Part shown: one piece after another, positions 61,844 to 64,000 of the stretch | How the letters are laid out: every line of letters starts with the position of its first letter | Position numbering within the stretch: position 1 is the stretch's first letter | Assembly: GCA_041600415.1 (NCBI GenBank) | Contig: JBFIKF010000002.1 | Span: forward strand, 1-64,000 | Source of the DNA: JBFJKD01 sp041600415 | GTDB lineage: Bacteria; Pseudomonadota; Gammaproteobacteria; Pseudomonadales; Porticoccaceae | DNA: 64,000 bases | Direction of reading: 5' to 3' | Notes under the pieces: model-generated | What the model saw: the letters and a program-made list of their open reading frames with translations, nothing else | Told to the model about the DNA's origin: nothing | Databases searched by the model: none | Position numbers and translations under genes: made by a program

Positions 61844-62938
61844 TCATGCCACGTCGCTGAGTTTCAACAGTGGCGTACCCGGTAGTTTTTTGATTTCGGG
61901 CAGTACTTCTTTGGCAAACAGTCTCAGACTGCGCTCCGCGATATCGTAGGGCATCCCGGCGTAGCTAAACACCCCTGTAAAAGCGCCCGCACCAGTGCGT
62001 GTGGTAAATTCGCGAATAGTCTCAAAGCATTTTTCCGGCGTACCCCACACCTGAATGCTCATAAAGAAATCGATGGCGCTTTCAACGCTTTTACTAACGT
62101 GTTCCTGCATGGAGGCATAGGATTCGTAACCCCTGGTGTTTTTCAGGTGATCCCCAGCCATTTCGTAGTGCTCTATCACGGTACAATAATAACCGCCAAT
62201 ATAGCGCCGTGCCAGTTCTTCCGCGCGCTCTGCGTTTTCATCACAAAAAGTCCAGCCCGCCAGGATGGGGGCGGGTGCCGGCACGCCATTAACCCGGTTA
62301 AATGTATCGCGATAGTTCGCCAATTCTTTATCGACCATTTCCCATGGTTTTTGCGGAATAATTAAAATGCCAATCCCCAGTTCAGCCATGATCTGGGAAG
62401 ATTCCGGAGAGACTGCTGCGGCATAGGTGCGCCCGCGAAACGTCTTAAACGGTCTGGGGCGAATATCGCGACGCACCTGTTTAACGTGTTTACCATCGAA
62501 CTCACAATAGCCATTTTCGAGTCCGGTCAGAATCATTTGTGCGGATTCTGTAAAGTACTCGCGGCTGATATTCATATCCCGCCCGAAACCTTCGAACTCA
62601 ACTCTGCCCAGTCCGCGCCCGATGCCGAGGATCATTCTGCCATCCGACATATTGTCGAGCATGGAAATTTCTTCTGCCACACGCATAGGATCGTGCCAGG
62701 GTAAGACGACCACCATGGTACCCAGCGCGAGATTCGGGTTGCGGCCAGCCCAGTACGCCAGGAACTGTGTCACGTCCGGGCACATGGTGTAATCGGTAAA
62801 GTGATGTTCCACGCCCCAGATGGACTGAAAACCCAATTCCTCGGCAAGATCACCGAGGCGTAATTCCTGCGTGTAAATCTCTCTATCGGTTAGCTTGGTA
62901 TCCGACCCCTGAAAAATAAGTGCCAGTCCAATATCCAT
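61844..62938 (-). CDS. LLM class flavin-dependent oxidoreductase
   Basis: A 364-residue luciferase-like TIM barrel: GLALIFQG at the start, FQSIWGVEHHFTDY, LALGTMVVVLPWHDPMRVAE, LDNMSDGRMILGIGRGLG. These fit the group A flavin monooxygenases (alkanal monooxygenase-like) that use reduced FMN. It is the third LLM gene of the window and stands alone on the minus strand, divergent from a kinase gene 200 bp away. The substrate is unknown. Confidence 0.84.
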   Translation of the reverse strand: MDIGLALIFQGSDTKLTDREIYTQELRLGDLAEELGFQSIWGVEHHFTDYTMCPDVTQFLAYWAGRNPNLALGTMVVVLPWHDPMRVAEEISMLDNMSDGRMILGIGRGLGRVEFEGFGRDMNISREYFTESAQMILTGLENGYCEFDGKHVKQVRRDIRPRPFKTFRGRTYAAAVSPESSQIMAELGIGILIIPQKPWEMVDKELANYRDTFNRVNGVPAPAPILAGWTFCDENAERAEELARRYIGGYYCTVIEHYEMAGDHLKNTRGYESYASMQEHVSKSVESAIDFFMSIQVWGTPEKCFETIREFTTRTGAGAFTGVFSYAGMPYDIAERSLRLFAKEVLPEIKKLPGTPLLKLSDVA

Positions 62939-63138
62939 AACTCTTCTCCGTTAATCCGTGATTTAAATTTGGTCAGAAATAAAGGTGGCGGTGACAGCAA
63001 CATCTCCGAGGGAATAATTTAAAATGCTGAGCCATTATTAATAAATAGAGCGCTGCTATCAATGATTTTCTTTACTGATGCAAGTTGCGCGCGGTATCCT
63101 GTAAAAGATCAAAGTTTAGCATTGGAGTAAAAATTGGT

Positions 63139-64000
63139 ATGGCGGATAACCCGGAATTAACGGCGGTTCGTGCTACTCACGAATTCAATGAGGCTGCCCT
63201 GCTGAAATTCCTTGAAGAGCACGTCGCGGGTTTTAAAGGTCCGTTGCGGGTCAGGCAATTCGAGGGTGGCCAGAGTAATCCAACATTTATGCTGGAATCC
63301 GCTTCCGGACGTTATGTGATGCGCAAGCAACCCCCTGGGGAACTACTGCCCTCCGCGCATCAGGTGGATCGTGAGTATCGTGTAATGCACGCACTGGAAA
63401 ATACCGAGGTTCCCGTACCGCGTATGTTCGCGCTATGTGAGGACCCGACAATTATCGGCACCAAGTTTTACATTATGGAAATGGTCGAAGGACGTGTGTT
63501 TACCGATGTCCTTCTACCGAACGTGGAAGTTGAGGAACGCCGAGCAATTTACCGCGACCTGGTGAGAGTGCTCGCGGCCCTGCACGCTGTCGACCACAAA
63601 AAAGTTGGCCTTGAAGAATTTGGCCGGCCCGGCAATTACTATACGCGCCAGGTCTCCCGTTGGACCAAGCAATACCTGGCCTCAAAAACCGAAACGATCG
63701 ATTCGATGGAAAAACTGATTACGTGGTTGCCCGCACATATTCCCGATCTCGATGAAACCTGCATTGTGCACGGTGATTATCGACTAGGTAATGTGTTGAT
63801 ACACCCCACCGAACCAAAAATAGTCGCAGTGCTGGACTGGGAGCTGTCAACCCTGGGGCATCCCCTTGCCGATCTGGGCTATATCTGCATGGAATACCAT
63901 TCGAGTTTTTCCGGGCACACCGTGTTGGGTGCGACCGATGTGGCTAAACTGGGTATTCCGACGGAGCAGGAATTTATCGCCGACTACTGTCGTTTCGCAG
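63139..64000 (+). CDS. Phosphotransferase family protein, ACAD10/LvaA-type kinase (3' end outside window)
   Basis: The frame stays open to the window edge, giving 287 residues of a protein normally ~350 long. The N-lobe has FEGGQSNPTFML and VMRKQPPG. The catalytic loop is CIVHGDYRLGNVLI and the metal site is VLDWELSTLGHPLADLGY, all intact. This is the PF01636 subgroup found as the N-terminal part of ACAD10/11 and as LvaA in levulinate catabolism, where 4-hydroxyacyl-CoAs are phosphorylated. A GGAG 11 bases before the ATG is a fair start. An acyl-CoA dehydrogenase often follows in other genomes; here that lies beyond the edge. Confidence 0.85.
   Translation, partial: MADNPELTAVRATHEFNEAALLKFLEEHVAGFKGPLRVRQFEGGQSNPTFMLESASGRYVMRKQPPGELLPSAHQVDREYRVMHALENTEVPVPRMFALCEDPTIIGTKFYIMEMVEGRVFTDVLLPNVEVEERRAIYRDLVRVLAALHAVDHKKVGLEEFGRPGNYYTRQVSRWTKQYLASKTETIDSMEKLITWLPAHIPDLDETCIVHGDYRLGNVLIHPTEPKIVAVLDWELSTLGHPLADLGYICMEYHSSFSGHTVLGATDVAKLGIPTEQEFIADYCRFA

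Noticed and set aside
1..64000. CRISPR array or prophage
   Set aside because: No regularly spaced repeats, cas genes, integrase or phage structural genes were seen.

Overview
This window looks like a chromosomal segment of a gammaproteobacterium. The GC content appears moderate (not computed). The gene orders yceF / yceD-rpmF-fabD-fabG-acpP-pabC-mltG-tmk-holB-pilZ-tatD, divergent rne/rluC, and thrS-infC-rpmI-rplT-pheS-pheT-ihfA-merR-tRNA-Pro match the Pseudomonas/Cellvibrio type. The mix of this core with Rieske dioxygenase, luciferase-like monooxygenase (LLM) and phosphotransferase genes suggests a marine, Spongiibacteraceae/Cellvibrionales-like aromatic or lipid degrader. That placement is inference from gene content only.

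Layout. 1-1.25 kb: an AT-rich accessory edge with the C-terminal tail of a large protein, a small membrane protein and a decayed IS3-type orfA. 1.25-4.9 kb: DUF445 protein, tRNA-Pro(CGG), TetR regulator, DUF1285 protein, M20 peptidase. 4.9-9.15 kb (minus): a catabolic operon of Rieske dioxygenase alpha and beta subunits, an NahE/DapA-type lyase and an LLM flavoprotein. 9.4-15.4 kb: tRNA-Ser, RNase E with a long leader, divergent rluC with an HAD phosphatase, and yceF. 15.5-23.5 kb: the fatty-acid/cell-wall/DNA cluster, from which plsX and fabF are missing. 23.5-30.4 kb: MBL hydrolase, dimeric dUTPase, malate dehydrogenase, Bcp, an orphan yajC, D-cysteine desulfhydrase-like enzyme, alanine/glycine symporter and 5'-nucleotidase. 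30.4-33.9 kb: sulfur assimilation (TauE/SafE exporter, cysB, an Fe-S type cysH) and thrH. 33.9-38 kb: pabB, rraA, and an alpha/beta hydrolase overlapping an LLM gene. 38.1-43 kb: the glyoxylate shunt (aceA, a LysR regulator, glcB). 43-47.7 kb: a GNAT fusion protein, gamma-glutamyltransferase and an acyl-CoA ligase. 47.7-54 kb: an uncharacterised cluster of two tandem APH-like kinases, an all-alpha unknown, two lipocalin-like paralogues and a dual-specificity-type phosphatase. 54-61.8 kb: tRNA-Val and the translation/IHF cluster, ending in tRNA-Pro(GGG). 61.8-64 kb: a further LLM gene and an ACAD10/LvaA-type kinase cut by the window edge.

Themes. RNase E and its inhibitor RraA are both encoded here. 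Sulfur genes (cysB, cysH, TauE/SafE, D-cysteine desulfhydrase) and both glyoxylate-shunt enzymes suggest growth on two-carbon units or lipids. Ring hydroxylation, a lyase, three LLM flavoproteins, an acyl-CoA ligase and three kinases point to catabolism of unusual organic substrates. The least understood part, and the best candidate for an undescribed system, is the 47.7-54 kb cluster. The second candidate is the variable tail plus small membrane protein at the left edge.
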